A stretch of DNA of 64,000 nucleotides from Thermasporomyces composti. Lineage in GTDB: Bacteria; Actinomycetota; Actinomycetes; Propionibacteriales; Actinopolymorphaceae. The DNA is taken from NCBI RefSeq assembly GCF_003386795.1, contig NZ_QTUC01000001.1, positions 2,046,001 to 2,110,000 of the forward strand, in the 5' to 3' direction. Each line of letters starts with the position of its first letter. The first letter of the stretch is position 1. This document shows, piece by piece, positions 36,601-44,005 of the stretch. The position numbers were made by a program, and so were the translations under genes. The notes beneath the pieces are model-generated. The model was not told the origin of the DNA. It saw nothing but the letters and a program-made list of their open reading frames with translations, and made no database searches.

Positions 36601-36798
36601 CCGGAGGCGTCCGGGCACCCCGGCCCGGGCGGCGGCGTCAGCGGCGTTCTGGGCGAGCTCGACGATGAGTCGGTCACGGTAGCCGCCGAGCGCGAGGTCC
36701 TCTTCGGTGTTGGCGTCTTCGCGAAAGCGGGCTGGCGAGGCCTGCCAGGCCGCGAGCACCCGGTCGCGGATGGCGGCCGTCCCGAACGGATCGTCCAC
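33676..36798 (-). CDS. sacsin-like protein with HSP90-type ATPase domain
   Basis: 1040 residues from GTG 36798, which matches the DDPFGTAAIRDRVLAAW start of actinobacterial relatives; the frame is open to 36849. Residues 25-200 are a GHKL/HSP90-like ATP-binding domain of the sacsin type: N-box ELAQNAADA at 47-55 and glycine-rich GRFGVGF at 124-130. The usual DxGxG loop reads VAANVGAP near 85-92, so the ATP-contacting Asp is replaced. The remaining 800 residues are Leu/Asp-rich repeats without known motifs. The role is unknown; chaperone-like or defence-associated functions are possible. TAATTT four bases before the GTG may be its -10 box. Confidence 0.85.
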   Translation of the reverse strand: MDDPFGTAAIRDRVLAAWQASPARFREDANTEEDLALGGYRDRLIVELAQNAADAAARAGVPGRLRFTLRDDERARAESGGPVLVAANVGAPLTAAGVEALATLRASAKRDEVGQSSDDQLPVGRFGVGFAAVLAVTDEPTIVSRSGGVRFSRADTVALVEQAAATAPGLGAELRRRGGHVPVLRLPFPAEGEPPEGFDTAVVLPLRDEAAADLVRRLLAQADDALLLALPRLARVEIDVDESGVRVLENVDSRWHSYRCGGTWTAEERARLLADRPTEERDRPFWSVLWALPKVSTDAEPLAGAGDTLATPSVVHAPTPTDEPLSLPAMLLASFPLDPTRRHVAPGPLTDRLVEEAATAYAELARQRAEAGDDVVALVPVGLAAGRLDAALREAILRRLPDTPILRTVAGGVVRPRDAVAIDGADDSLLRLLAPVVGGLVPFRRRDQAAYDALGVRRLSLADLVDELAGQATAFPPRWWHDLYVALAPAAADPGLRDALGALPVPLVDGRVVRGARGLLLPGAAGVSAEALAVFAPYGLRLVHPEAAADAASDALVRLGATMAGPRALLEDGAVRVAVENSLDAEDPTAVSDSVLSLVAAALDAGELTHEELPWLGDLALLDAEGQSVPANGLVLPGSPAHEILDPEEFSTVNDSLLQRWGPEVLQAVGVARGLSVLTATDVDVAALPDHLADLDDIEAWAHAALDALASEGPDESPGVLGARVDEMSAIRDLDFVRDDAWPRALSLLASERETRQALAEPVRVRDVEDPDRVVRVSSYTAWWIRRHVRIDGQPITAFADPDADPALAALLAEPPAWVADLDPGIRAALGLVRTIGDLDARGVRRILDRLADPSLTVPVETMLALWAQFEDLDSSALEGPAPERVRVLTGDRTQVVSTRDAVVVDDPMWAQRTDLGGQVLASGAAADTLADLLDIPLASESAEGVVSDDGVRLPVPTAVRRLLPEVPRAWWEHDDLRVDGHPVDWWVDDEGRPHAATGEGLARALAWAAGRWDQRHAIAAVLAEPDRLPELLAESVYDD

Positions 36799-36871
36799 CC
36801 CGAAATTATTGACGCTCACCGGCACGCCCACGCCCGACCGCGAGGTCACCGGGCTCGCGTCGCCGCACGGT

Positions 36872-36877
36872 TAGCCT
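36872..36877 (+). promoter_or_regulatory. -10 box of cutA, leaderless start
   Basis: TAGCCT followed by six bases and the cutA ATG, with no ribosome-binding site between. The same hexamer, with a seven-base gap, precedes the trp leader. Confidence 0.5.
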
Positions 36878-36883
36878 TCCGGG

Positions 36884-37207
36884 ATGCAGCACGAACACCT
36901 GCTCGTGACGACGACGTGCGACGACGAGGAGAGGGCACGCACCCTGGCTCGGTCCGCCGTCGAAGCGCGGACGGCCGCGTGCGCCCAGGTCGTGGGACCG
37001 CTGACCTCCACCTACTGGTGGGACGGCAAGGTCACCGAGTCGAAGGAGTGGATGGTGGTGTTCAAGACCACCGCCGAGCGCTTCCCCGACCTGGAGTCTC
37101 ACGTCAAGGTTCACCACACGTACGAGGTCCCGGAGCTGGTCGCGACTCCCGTCACCGGTGGGAGCTCGGCCTACCTGGACTGGATCACGCAGGAGACCCG
37201 CCGCTGA
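36884..37207 (+). CDS. cutA: CutA family divalent-cation tolerance protein
   Basis: 107 residues, the full length of CutA. Recognisable stretches are TTTCDDEERARTLA, the AACAQVVGPLTSTYWWDGKV core and SHVKVHHTYEVPELVA. CutA forms very stable trimers of ferredoxin-like folds; the link to copper tolerance in Escherichia coli is established but the molecular role is not. The gene starts leaderless and its last four codons form the upstream arm of a terminator stem. Confidence 0.95.
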   Translation: MQHEHLLVTTTCDDEERARTLARSAVEARTAACAQVVGPLTSTYWWDGKVTESKEWMVVFKTTAERFPDLESHVKVHHTYEVPELVATPVTGGSSAYLDWITQETRR

Positions 37208-37223
37208 TCCGCGGCGGGTCTCC
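37192..37223. terminator. terminator with the cutA stop codon in its loop
   Basis: GGAGACCCGCCGC (37192-37204) and GCGGCGGGTCTCC (37211-37223) pair perfectly over 13 bases. The six-base loop TGATCC contains the cutA stop codon TGA. It serves cutA and, from the other strand, the XRE gene that ends at 37251. Confidence 0.75.
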
Positions 37224-37250
37224 CGATCGCCCCCGGCGGGACCTGAGGGC

Positions 37251-38843
37251 TTACACCAGGGTGGCGAGCCGGGCGGACAGGTCGGAGAGGACGGCGACGT
37301 CCCGCCGCGGGGCGATCAGCTGATGAAGTTCGCGGAGCCGTCGGCTGCCCAGGCTGGCCTCCTGCGCCAGCGTGACGTCCAGCGCCTCGTGAGCCAGCTC
37401 CGCGCCGCGCTCGTACTGCTGCCGGTAGATCTGCGCGGTCGCGACGTCGGCGAGGATGATCGCCTTCACCTTCGCGTCGGTGTCCGGGAGGGCACTGATC
37501 ACCTGGTCTGCCACGCTTTCCAAACCCCGGTGACGCAGCCGGACGTACGTCGTCACGGTGAGGCTGCCGAGCCGGGACCCGTTGTAGAACCTCGTCCAGA
37601 CACGTTCCTGCTCGGGCTCGGCGTAGTCGAACGCGGTCGTGGCCCGCTCCAGCGCGCGCAGGGCTTCCGCCTCCTCACGCAACCCTGCCTGGCATTCGGC
37701 CAGTCGAGCGGCGATCCACGAACGGGTGGCGGCATGGCTTCGTCCTCGCGCCATGCCCTCGGCCTCGATCAGCACGTCACGGGCCTGGGTCAGTCGTCCG
37801 GCGGCCTCCTCCAGGTAGGAGCGGTAGGTGAGGACGCAGGCGAGCAAGGGGCCGTCCCCTGCCTTCCGGGCCGCAGCCGCCGCCTTGTCATACCAGCGAA
37901 GAGCGCTCGCGTAGTCGCCCCGGTCGAACGCGAGCCAGCCGTACAACGCCAACGACTCTCCGACAGTGGAGAGGAGCCGGCCTTCCAGAGCGCTCGGGAC
38001 ACTTCCTTTGAGAATCCGGCCCAGCCGACGGAGGTGGTCGTTGAGCGCGGGCGTCAGCTCTCGCGCGGGTACCGTCTCCTCTCGTCGGAACAACTCCGCG
38101 GTACGGCGTTCGAGATGCTCCACGGACGCGAGGTCGAGGGTCGTCGACCTGTCCAGCACCCGCGCCAGACGATCCCACGACTCGCTCTGGGAGGCGGGAA
38201 TGCCAACCAGGGAGAGTCCCAACAGGGTACGGCGGTGCATGTCGTTGTCTTCTCCAAAGCTGTCAGTGTCCCTGCCCACTGAGTGACGGGTCGCCTGGAG
38301 CGGCCCTCGTTGGCGGGCCGTTCCGTGACGGTCCCCCGTCGCGTGCTGCGTCAACGGTCTGGGGGTCAACGGTCTGGGGGTCAACGGTCTGGGGGTCAAC
38401 GGTTTGGGAGCCGACGTGCTCTTGGTCGGCTTGGTAGGCGGCGGCTTGTAGGTGATGTCGAACCACGCGTAGTCCGCCGGCATGCGCAGTGCTTCGGCCC
38501 AGCTCGCGAGCGCGTCGAGGGTGCGGACGCGATTGCGACCGTGCTCGATGCGCGAGACCTGGGCTTGCGTGATCCCGACCCAGGAGGCGACCCACTCCTG
38601 GGGGATGATCCGGCCGTGCGCGGGGTGGGTGCGGTAGGCGACGGAGACCGCACCCATGTCGCGGGTCTCCCTCGCCCGCTGCATCTCTGGTGTCGACCAG
38701 AACTCCGGTCCCATCTGGGGCGCTGTCGCCGGTGCGCTCGCCTTGTGCCGCGAGCACGGCGAGCAGAGTTGGCCGGCGTTGTCACGCGCGAGCCTGCCCT
38801 CGCACCCGCACGGACAGGCACAGCTTCGAGCACCGGATGCCAT
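37251..38843 (-). CDS. XRE-family regulator with N-terminal Cys cluster and TPR-like C-terminus
   Basis: 530 residues from ATG 38843. Six cysteines at 8, 10, 12, 14, 27 and 30 (CACPCGC then CSPC) look like a metal-binding or zinc-ribbon motif. A helix-turn-helix follows near 75-115 (WVASWVGITQAQVSRIEHGR). A linker near 140-165 carries four Pro-Leu-Thr-Pro-Arg repeats. The C-terminal 300 residues are TPR-like helices (YASALRWYDKAAAAARKAGD). The plan resembles WhiJ-type and signal-sensing XRE regulators of streptomycetes, though the Cys cluster is not a standard part. An array of GTATGCG motifs in front of the gene probably includes its own operator. Confidence 0.85.
   Translation of the reverse strand: MASGARSCACPCGCEGRLARDNAGQLCSPCSRHKASAPATAPQMGPEFWSTPEMQRARETRDMGAVSVAYRTHPAHGRIIPQEWVASWVGITQAQVSRIEHGRNRVRTLDALASWAEALRMPADYAWFDITYKPPPTKPTKSTSAPKPLTPRPLTPRPLTPRPLTQHATGDRHGTARQRGPLQATRHSVGRDTDSFGEDNDMHRRTLLGLSLVGIPASQSESWDRLARVLDRSTTLDLASVEHLERRTAELFRREETVPARELTPALNDHLRRLGRILKGSVPSALEGRLLSTVGESLALYGWLAFDRGDYASALRWYDKAAAAARKAGDGPLLACVLTYRSYLEEAAGRLTQARDVLIEAEGMARGRSHAATRSWIAARLAECQAGLREEAEALRALERATTAFDYAEPEQERVWTRFYNGSRLGSLTVTTYVRLRHRGLESVADQVISALPDTDAKVKAIILADVATAQIYRQQYERGAELAHEALDVTLAQEASLGSRRLRELHQLIAPRRDVAVLSDLSARLATLV
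38350..38409. repeat. four 15-base tandem repeats in the XRE linker
   Basis: Three perfect copies of GTCAACGGTCTGGGG (38350-38394) and a fourth with two changes (38395-38409). On the coding strand they give a Pro-Leu-Thr-Pro-Arg linker. Copy number could vary between strains by slippage. Confidence 0.95.
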
Positions 38844-38867
38844 AACCGAAGCGTAGCGAGACGATTG

Positions 38868-38926
38868 CGATACGTTGTATGGTATGCGTAACCTGCATAC
38901 GGTATGCGTGAAACGCGTCGTATGCG
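38868..38926. promoter_or_regulatory. operator-like array upstream of the XRE gene
   Basis: GTATGCG occurs at 38882, 38902 and 38920 (20 and 18 bases apart, two helical turns). GCATAC-G-GTATGC (38895-38907) is a perfect 13-base inverted repeat, and ATAC-GTT-GTAT (38870-38880) another. TACCAT on the minus strand (38879-38884) is a possible -10 box inside the array. The arrangement suggests cooperative binding of a repressor, most likely the XRE protein itself. Confidence 0.6.
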
Positions 38927-39100
38927 CGTGACGTGTGTGCTTATGTCGACTTTGTCGGGAAAGCTCTGACTGCACGGCTCGGCGGTTGGCTGCGCCCCGC
39001 CCCGTCTCTGCCCCGGCCGCCGGGCCGACAGCTCACCGCGTCAGGTCCGCCAGACGGCGGGCCTGGCCGCGGTCGCTCCCCGTTCGCGTCGTCGCGACAC

Positions 39101-40222
39101 TCAGCCGTCGAGGGCGGTCACCCGCCGTGCCGAGGACCGCGGAGTCGACAAGGCTCCCGTGCTCTCCGGAACGACGGTGCTCTCTCGAACGATGGTGCTC
39201 TCCCGAACGACGAGCTGGAAGCCGACATGCACCCGACGCGGGGGCAGCGTTGCTCGACTCGACACCCGCCGGTCCAGCAAGTCGACCGCGGTCTCCGCGA
39301 TCGCCCGCTTGTCCGGTGAGATCGTCGTGAGGGAGGGAACGGCAATCCGCCCGTAGGGAATGTCGTCGTGCCCGACGATCGCGATGTCCTCGGGAACACG
39401 TAGACCACGTCGGTGGATGCTTCGGAGCGCGCCCAGGGCCAGCAGGTCGGTGAAGCAGAACACCGCGTCGGGTGGGTCGTCGAGGTCGAGCAGCTGGTCC
39501 ATGGCGGCGGCCCCGATCTCACCGACGTACCGAGCGGCCTGGCCGATGAGTGCGGGATCCACGTGCAAGCCCGCCTCGGTCAACGCCTGCTGGTAGCCCT
39601 CGAGCCGTTGCCGAGCGGCGCCTCGGGCGCGGCGCCCCATCGCGCCGATCGCGGCGACACGTCGTCGGCCAAGGTCGATGAGGTGCTGGGTCGCGGTCCG
39701 CGCGGCCGCCACATTGTCGATCGAGACGTGGTCCAGCGTGGCGTCATCGATGACCTCGCCGATGAGCACGATCGGGGTCGAGCTCGTCCGGCGGCGCAGC
39801 GCCGCGGCGCTGATCCGACTGGGGCTGTAGATCATGCCGTCGATCCGCCGGCACAGCCTGCCGTCAATGATCTCTTGCTCAAGGTCCTTGTCGCCCAAGG
39901 TCTGCTCGATGAGCACCACCCACGAACGCTGCTGCGCGACCTCGACGACGTGCCGGGCCAGCTCACTGAAGTAGGGCATGTCCAGCTGCGGGATGACGAG
40001 CGCGATGACCCCCGTCCGGCCTCGCGCGAGGTTGCGCGCGGACAGGTTGGGCTGATAGCCCAGCTCCTCGATCGCCTGGAGAACTCGCTTCCTGGTGTGC
40101 TCGGCGACGAACGGATGGTTGTTGACCACGTTCGACACGGTCTTCTTCGACACGCCCGCGCGCGCCGCCACATCGGCCAGTCGCGGCCGGCGCGCCTGTC
40201 CACGCACCATCCCGTCCACCAT
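39101..40222 (-). CDS. LacI-family transcriptional regulator
   Basis: 373 residues. The LacI-type helix-turn-helix (RLADVAARAGVSKKTVSNVV with hinge LARGRTG) is followed by a periplasmic-binding-like sensor domain ending at GFQLVVRES. The last 30 residues hold three 6-residue VRESTx repeats from an 18-base DNA repeat. ATG 40222 or ATG 40210 may be the start. It is divergent from the solute-binding protein gene, whose promoter contains a perfect 28-base palindrome, the probable operator. A repressor released by a sugar ligand is the family norm. Confidence 0.92.
   Translation of the reverse strand: MVDGMVRGQARRPRLADVAARAGVSKKTVSNVVNNHPFVAEHTRKRVLQAIEELGYQPNLSARNLARGRTGVIALVIPQLDMPYFSELARHVVEVAQQRSWVVLIEQTLGDKDLEQEIIDGRLCRRIDGMIYSPSRISAAALRRRTSSTPIVLIGEVIDDATLDHVSIDNVAAARTATQHLIDLGRRRVAAIGAMGRRARGAARQRLEGYQQALTEAGLHVDPALIGQAARYVGEIGAAAMDQLLDLDDPPDAVFCFTDLLALGALRSIHRRGLRVPEDIAIVGHDDIPYGRIAVPSLTTISPDKRAIAETAVDLLDRRVSSRATLPPRRVHVGFQLVVRESTIVRESTVVPESTGALSTPRSSARRVTALDG
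39159..39212. repeat. three 18-base tandem repeats at the LacI gene end
   Basis: Units start at 39159, 39177 and 39195 with the form GTGCTCTCNNGAACGAYG. They encode repeats of six residues in the C-terminal tail. Two internal positions vary and the frame is kept. Confidence 0.9.
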
Positions 40223-40290
40223 CTCCGTCTCGCCTTGTTCGCCGTGTCGTCAGGCGTGCCCTGACCACCCACCCTGGTGGTGGGACCGTC

Positions 40291-40320
40291 GTCGCTGGGT
40301 GGCTCGTCGCTGGGTGGCAC
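40291..40320. repeat. 15-base direct repeat in the LacI/SBP intergenic region
   Basis: GTCGCTGGGTGGCTC (40291-40305) followed by GTCGCTGGGTGGCAC (40306-40320), between the divergent genes and upstream of the operator. Confidence 0.75.
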
Positions 40321-40360
40321 CGTATCCCGCCGTTGTCCCGACGTGACCGCCACCGGTGTC

Positions 40361-40388
40361 TTTACACCGGTGCATACACCGGTGTAAA
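40361..40388. promoter_or_regulatory. palindromic operator of the SBP-sulfatase unit
   Basis: TTTACACCGGTG (40361-40372), the four-base centre CATA, then CACCGGTGTAAA (40377-40388): a perfect inverted repeat with 12-base arms. A further half-site CACCGGTGTC lies directly upstream at 40351-40360. It sits 18 bases before the solute-binding protein ATG, where a bound LacI-type repressor would block transcription. Confidence 0.85.
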
Positions 40389-40406
40389 CAGGCAGCGGAG
40401 GTCGCC

Positions 40407-42386
40407 ATGGACGAGTCCACCAGCCGGCGAGCGGGTCGGCGAACGTACACCCGGCGCGCCGCCCTGACGATGACCAGCCTCGGCCTCGTCGTCGCCTCGG
40501 CCTGCGACGCCCTCTCCACCCAGCCGCGGGGCAAACCCAGCCCGAGCGCCCGTCAACGCGACGGCAAGGAGCCCCCGCAGCTGGCCGAGCAGGTCGCCGC
40601 CGGCGAGCTTCCGCCGCTGAGCGAGCGGCTTCCGGACAATCCCATGGTGGTCGAGCCACTGAAGGAGATCGGCCGCTACGGCGGTCAGCTGATCCTGCTC
40701 GGACTCCACGAGGTCGTCGACGTCAACACGACGATCGGCTACGAGAACCTGGTTCGCTGGAAGCCCGGCATCGAGACCGACCTCACCGCCGACCAGGTCA
40801 TTCCCAACGTGGCGGAAAGCGTGGAGGTCGGCGCCGACGGCGCCGAGTACACCTTCCGGCTCCGCAAGGGCATGAAGTGGTCGGACGGCGAGCCGTTCAC
40901 CGCCGACGACATCCTGTTCTGGTACACGAGCGTCGCCAGCAACCGCGAGCTCACCCCGGTGCCGATCGACTGGCTGGCGGTCGACGGCAAGCCGTTCGAG
41001 GTCGCCAAGCTCGACGACCACACGGTCGTGTTCCGCTTCCCGCAACCCAACGGTCTGTTCCTCACCAACCTCGCCACCCAGCGCGGGACGCCGATCACCG
41101 ACTTCCCAGCGCACTACCTGAAGGATTTCCACCCGGACTACGTCGACGTCGAGAAGCTGGTCGCCGAGTCCGACAGCGACTCCTGGGTGGACCTGTTCTG
41201 GTCGAAAGCCAACCGGCAGGAGAACCCGGAACGCCCGGTCATCGACGCCTGGCAGCTCACCACCGCGGTCGCCGACTCACGTCGCCCCGTGGCGGTACGC
41301 AACCCCTACTACTGGAAGGTCGATCCGGACGGGCGCCAGCTCCCCTACATCGACCGGGTCGTGTTCGAGCTCGTGCAGGACGAGGAGACCGCGGTCCTCC
41401 GCGCCACCAACGGTGAGTTCCACCTGGTCGACCGCGACATCACGACGCTGCGGAACAAGCCGGTGTTCGGACGCAGCCGTGAGGAGGGCGGATACGAGTT
41501 CTTCGAGACGATCCCGCAGCAGATGAACCAGATGATCATCATGCTGAACCTCACCCACAAGGACCGCGCGCTGCGGGAGGTCTTCCAGAACAAGGACTTC
41601 CGTATCGGCCTGTCACACGCGATCAATCGCGACGAGATCATCACCGCGGTCTTTCAACGCCAGGGCGAGCCGTGGCAGGCCGCGCCCCGCCCCGAGTCGC
41701 CCTTCTACCACGAGCGGCTCGCCAAGCAGTACACCGAGTACGACCCGGCGAAGGCCACGGAGTACCTGGACAGGGCCCTCCCGAGGAAGGACGCACGCGG
41801 CCGGCGACTCCGCCCGGACGGCCGAGCGCTCTCCTTCCAGGTCGAGGTCACCACGAACTTTCCCGACCTGATCGACGCGCTGGAGCTGGTGCGGCAGCAC
41901 TGGCGCGCGGTCGGTGTCGACATGAGCGTGCGGAGCGAGCAGCAGAACCTGTTCTTCGAACGGATGGAGGCCAACGCTCACGACGCCTGCGTGTGGATCG
42001 GCGGTGGTGGGCTCGGGGCCACCATGGACCCCTTCTACTACATGCCGTACAACTTCAACACCCGGTACGCGATGCCGTGGTACTTCTGGTACTTCGATCC
42101 GAAGGACGAGCGCGCCGAGACACCGCCGCCAGCGGCACGACGTCAGATCACGTTGTACCGGCAGCTGCTCGCCACCAGTGATCCCGCACGCCAGGACCAG
42201 CTCATGCGGGCGATCCTCGACATCGCGGCCGAGGAGTTCTACTGCATGGGCGTCGCGTTGCGAGGCCGGGAGTACGGCCTGGTGCATGCCAAGCTCCGCA
42301 ACGTGCCGAAGGTCTCGATCACCGGCTGGCTGCACGCGAACCTGATGCCGGCGAACCCCCAGCAGTTCTTCTTCGCCGAGGACTGA
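40407..42386 (+). CDS. family 5 extracellular solute-binding lipoprotein
   Basis: 659 residues from ATG 40407 behind GGAGG. The signal peptide has Arg-Arg pairs (RRTYTRRAALTMTSLGL) and a lipobox ending at Cys33, so it is a lipoprotein, possibly Tat-exported. The mature domain shows the family 5 features (YTFRLRKGMKWSDGEPFTAD, then GLSHAINRDEI). Family 5 proteins capture peptides, nickel chelates or oligosaccharides for ABC import. No permease or ATPase gene is near, so it depends on a transporter elsewhere. The adjoining sulfatase and LacI regulator favour a sulfated carbohydrate ligand (inference). Confidence 0.92.
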   Translation: MDESTSRRAGRRTYTRRAALTMTSLGLVVASACDALSTQPRGKPSPSARQRDGKEPPQLAEQVAAGELPPLSERLPDNPMVVEPLKEIGRYGGQLILLGLHEVVDVNTTIGYENLVRWKPGIETDLTADQVIPNVAESVEVGADGAEYTFRLRKGMKWSDGEPFTADDILFWYTSVASNRELTPVPIDWLAVDGKPFEVAKLDDHTVVFRFPQPNGLFLTNLATQRGTPITDFPAHYLKDFHPDYVDVEKLVAESDSDSWVDLFWSKANRQENPERPVIDAWQLTTAVADSRRPVAVRNPYYWKVDPDGRQLPYIDRVVFELVQDEETAVLRATNGEFHLVDRDITTLRNKPVFGRSREEGGYEFFETIPQQMNQMIIMLNLTHKDRALREVFQNKDFRIGLSHAINRDEIITAVFQRQGEPWQAAPRPESPFYHERLAKQYTEYDPAKATEYLDRALPRKDARGRRLRPDGRALSFQVEVTTNFPDLIDALELVRQHWRAVGVDMSVRSEQQNLFFERMEANAHDACVWIGGGGLGATMDPFYYMPYNFNTRYAMPWYFWYFDPKDERAETPPPAARRQITLYRQLLATSDPARQDQLMRAILDIAAEEFYCMGVALRGREYGLVHAKLRNVPKVSITGWLHANLMPANPQQFFFAED

Positions 42387-42445
42387 CTCGTCGCCGTGGA
42401 CTGACACCAGGGGGCCAGGACGTCGACGACCGCGAAGGGGCGCGC

Positions 42446-43930
42446 ATGACCGAGCTGCCGAACATCCTGCTGGTGATGACCGACCAGCACCGAGCCGGCT
42501 TCACCGCCGGCGAGGGTTTCCCGCTGGACACGATGCCGTTCACGGACTCCCTCGCCGCAGCCGGGACGCGCTTCCGCAACGCGTACACGACCTCGCCCGC
42601 CTGCGTACCGGCCCGCACGAGCCTGCTGACTGGACGGTTCCCCACCGCGCACCGGGTTCGGCAGAACTCCGCCACGCACCACGTCCTGCGCGGCGACGAC
42701 CTGCTCGACGTGCTCCGTCGGGCTGGCTACTCCCTGCACTTCGCCGGCAAGACCCACATGTACCGAGGGCGGCAGGACTTCGACAGCTTCGCCGGCCCGT
42801 ACTGGCACGAGCGCGGCCCGGAGGGCAGCCAGCAAGACCAGGCGTTCTCCGCCTGGCTGCGTTCGATCGACCATGGGCCGACCACGGAGCCGACGCCGTT
42901 CCCACTGGAGTGCCAGTTCCCGTACCGCATCGTCTCCGACGCGATCGCGGGGCTGTCCCGCCGCGACCGCGGCCGACCGTTCTTCGGCTGGGTGTCGTTC
43001 CCGGAGCCGCACAACCCCTACCAGGCGCCGGAACCGTACTTCTCGATGTTTCCGGAGGAGGTCGTCCCTGACCGACTGTGCGGTCCGGAGGCGGCCCGAG
43101 CCAAGGGTGGGGCGTGGCGCTGGCTCGCGGATCTGCTGGAGAGCAAGCGCCCAGGGTACGACCGGCTGTGGCGCCGCTACCGGGCCACCTACTGCGGCAT
43201 GCTCCGGCTCATCGACGACCAGATTCGGCGGCTCGTCACCTGGCTCGACGACGACGGCTGCCTCGACGACACCCTCATCATCCTCCTCGCCGACCATGGC
43301 GACTACGTCGGCGAGTACGGCCTCCAGCGCAAGGGCGCCGGCATGCCTGAGGCGCTCATGCGCGTCCCGTTCGCCGTGCGCGGACCGGGCGTGCGAGCGC
43401 ACGACAACAACCGCGACTTCGTCTCCCTGGTCGACGTCTTCCCGACCTTGTGCGAGGTGGTCGGCGCCGACATTCCCGACGGTGTGCAAGGACGCAGCCT
43501 GTGGCCGCTGCTGACCGGTGCGGACTACCCGGTGGAGGAGTTCGGCGAGATCTACGCCGAGCGTGGCTTCGGCGGGTTGCCGTACGAGGAGGACGCCCGG
43601 ATACCGCTGCACTTCCCGTACGAGGGGCCGACGTACGACGAGCTCAACAGCGTGACCCAGAGCGGGACGACCAGGATGCTGCGGCACGGGCGGTGGAAGC
43701 TGCTCTACGACGTCACCGGACGCGGTGAGCTCTACGACCTCGAGCGGGATCCGATGGAGCTCGACAACCGGTGGGACGATCCGGACCTCCGCGACGTGCG
43801 CGCCCGGCTGACCGAGCGGCTGCTGTGGTGGTCGACCCGCGTCGTCGACGACCTGCCGCGAGCGCGCTACGAGCCACGTCGGGCGCCCCGCAACTACTAC
43901 GCGCCCTTCCGGGTTCGCGAGACCGGCTGA
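42446..43930 (+). CDS. type I sulfatase
   Basis: 494 residues. The metal ligands begin at D13-Q14 in LLVMTDQHRAG. The sulfatase signature CVPARTSLLTGR places the Cys53 that is converted to formylglycine (CxPxR). GKTHMYRG, a calcium-binding LADHGDYVGEYGL and a C-terminal RHGRWKLLYDV complete the set. No signal peptide, so it is cytosolic and would act on an imported sulfate ester. The gene follows the solute-binding protein by 59 bases and shares its LacI operator. A formylglycine-generating enzyme is needed and is not in the window. Confidence 0.93.
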   Translation: MTELPNILLVMTDQHRAGFTAGEGFPLDTMPFTDSLAAAGTRFRNAYTTSPACVPARTSLLTGRFPTAHRVRQNSATHHVLRGDDLLDVLRRAGYSLHFAGKTHMYRGRQDFDSFAGPYWHERGPEGSQQDQAFSAWLRSIDHGPTTEPTPFPLECQFPYRIVSDAIAGLSRRDRGRPFFGWVSFPEPHNPYQAPEPYFSMFPEEVVPDRLCGPEAARAKGGAWRWLADLLESKRPGYDRLWRRYRATYCGMLRLIDDQIRRLVTWLDDDGCLDDTLIILLADHGDYVGEYGLQRKGAGMPEALMRVPFAVRGPGVRAHDNNRDFVSLVDVFPTLCEVVGADIPDGVQGRSLWPLLTGADYPVEEFGEIYAERGFGGLPYEEDARIPLHFPYEGPTYDELNSVTQSGTTRMLRHGRWKLLYDVTGRGELYDLERDPMELDNRWDDPDLRDVRARLTERLLWWSTRVVDDLPRARYEPRRAPRNYYAPFRVRETG

Positions 43931-44005
43931 GTGGGACCGAAAGCACGCCAGGACCCCGAGGTCTCCACCGTCGCGCGCTCAGGGTGAGCTCTCGGACCGG
44001 GTCCG

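Noticed and set aside
36809-36814. TTGACG as the -35 box of cutA
   Set aside because: It is 57 bases from the TAGCCT -10 box, far beyond the 16-19 base spacing.
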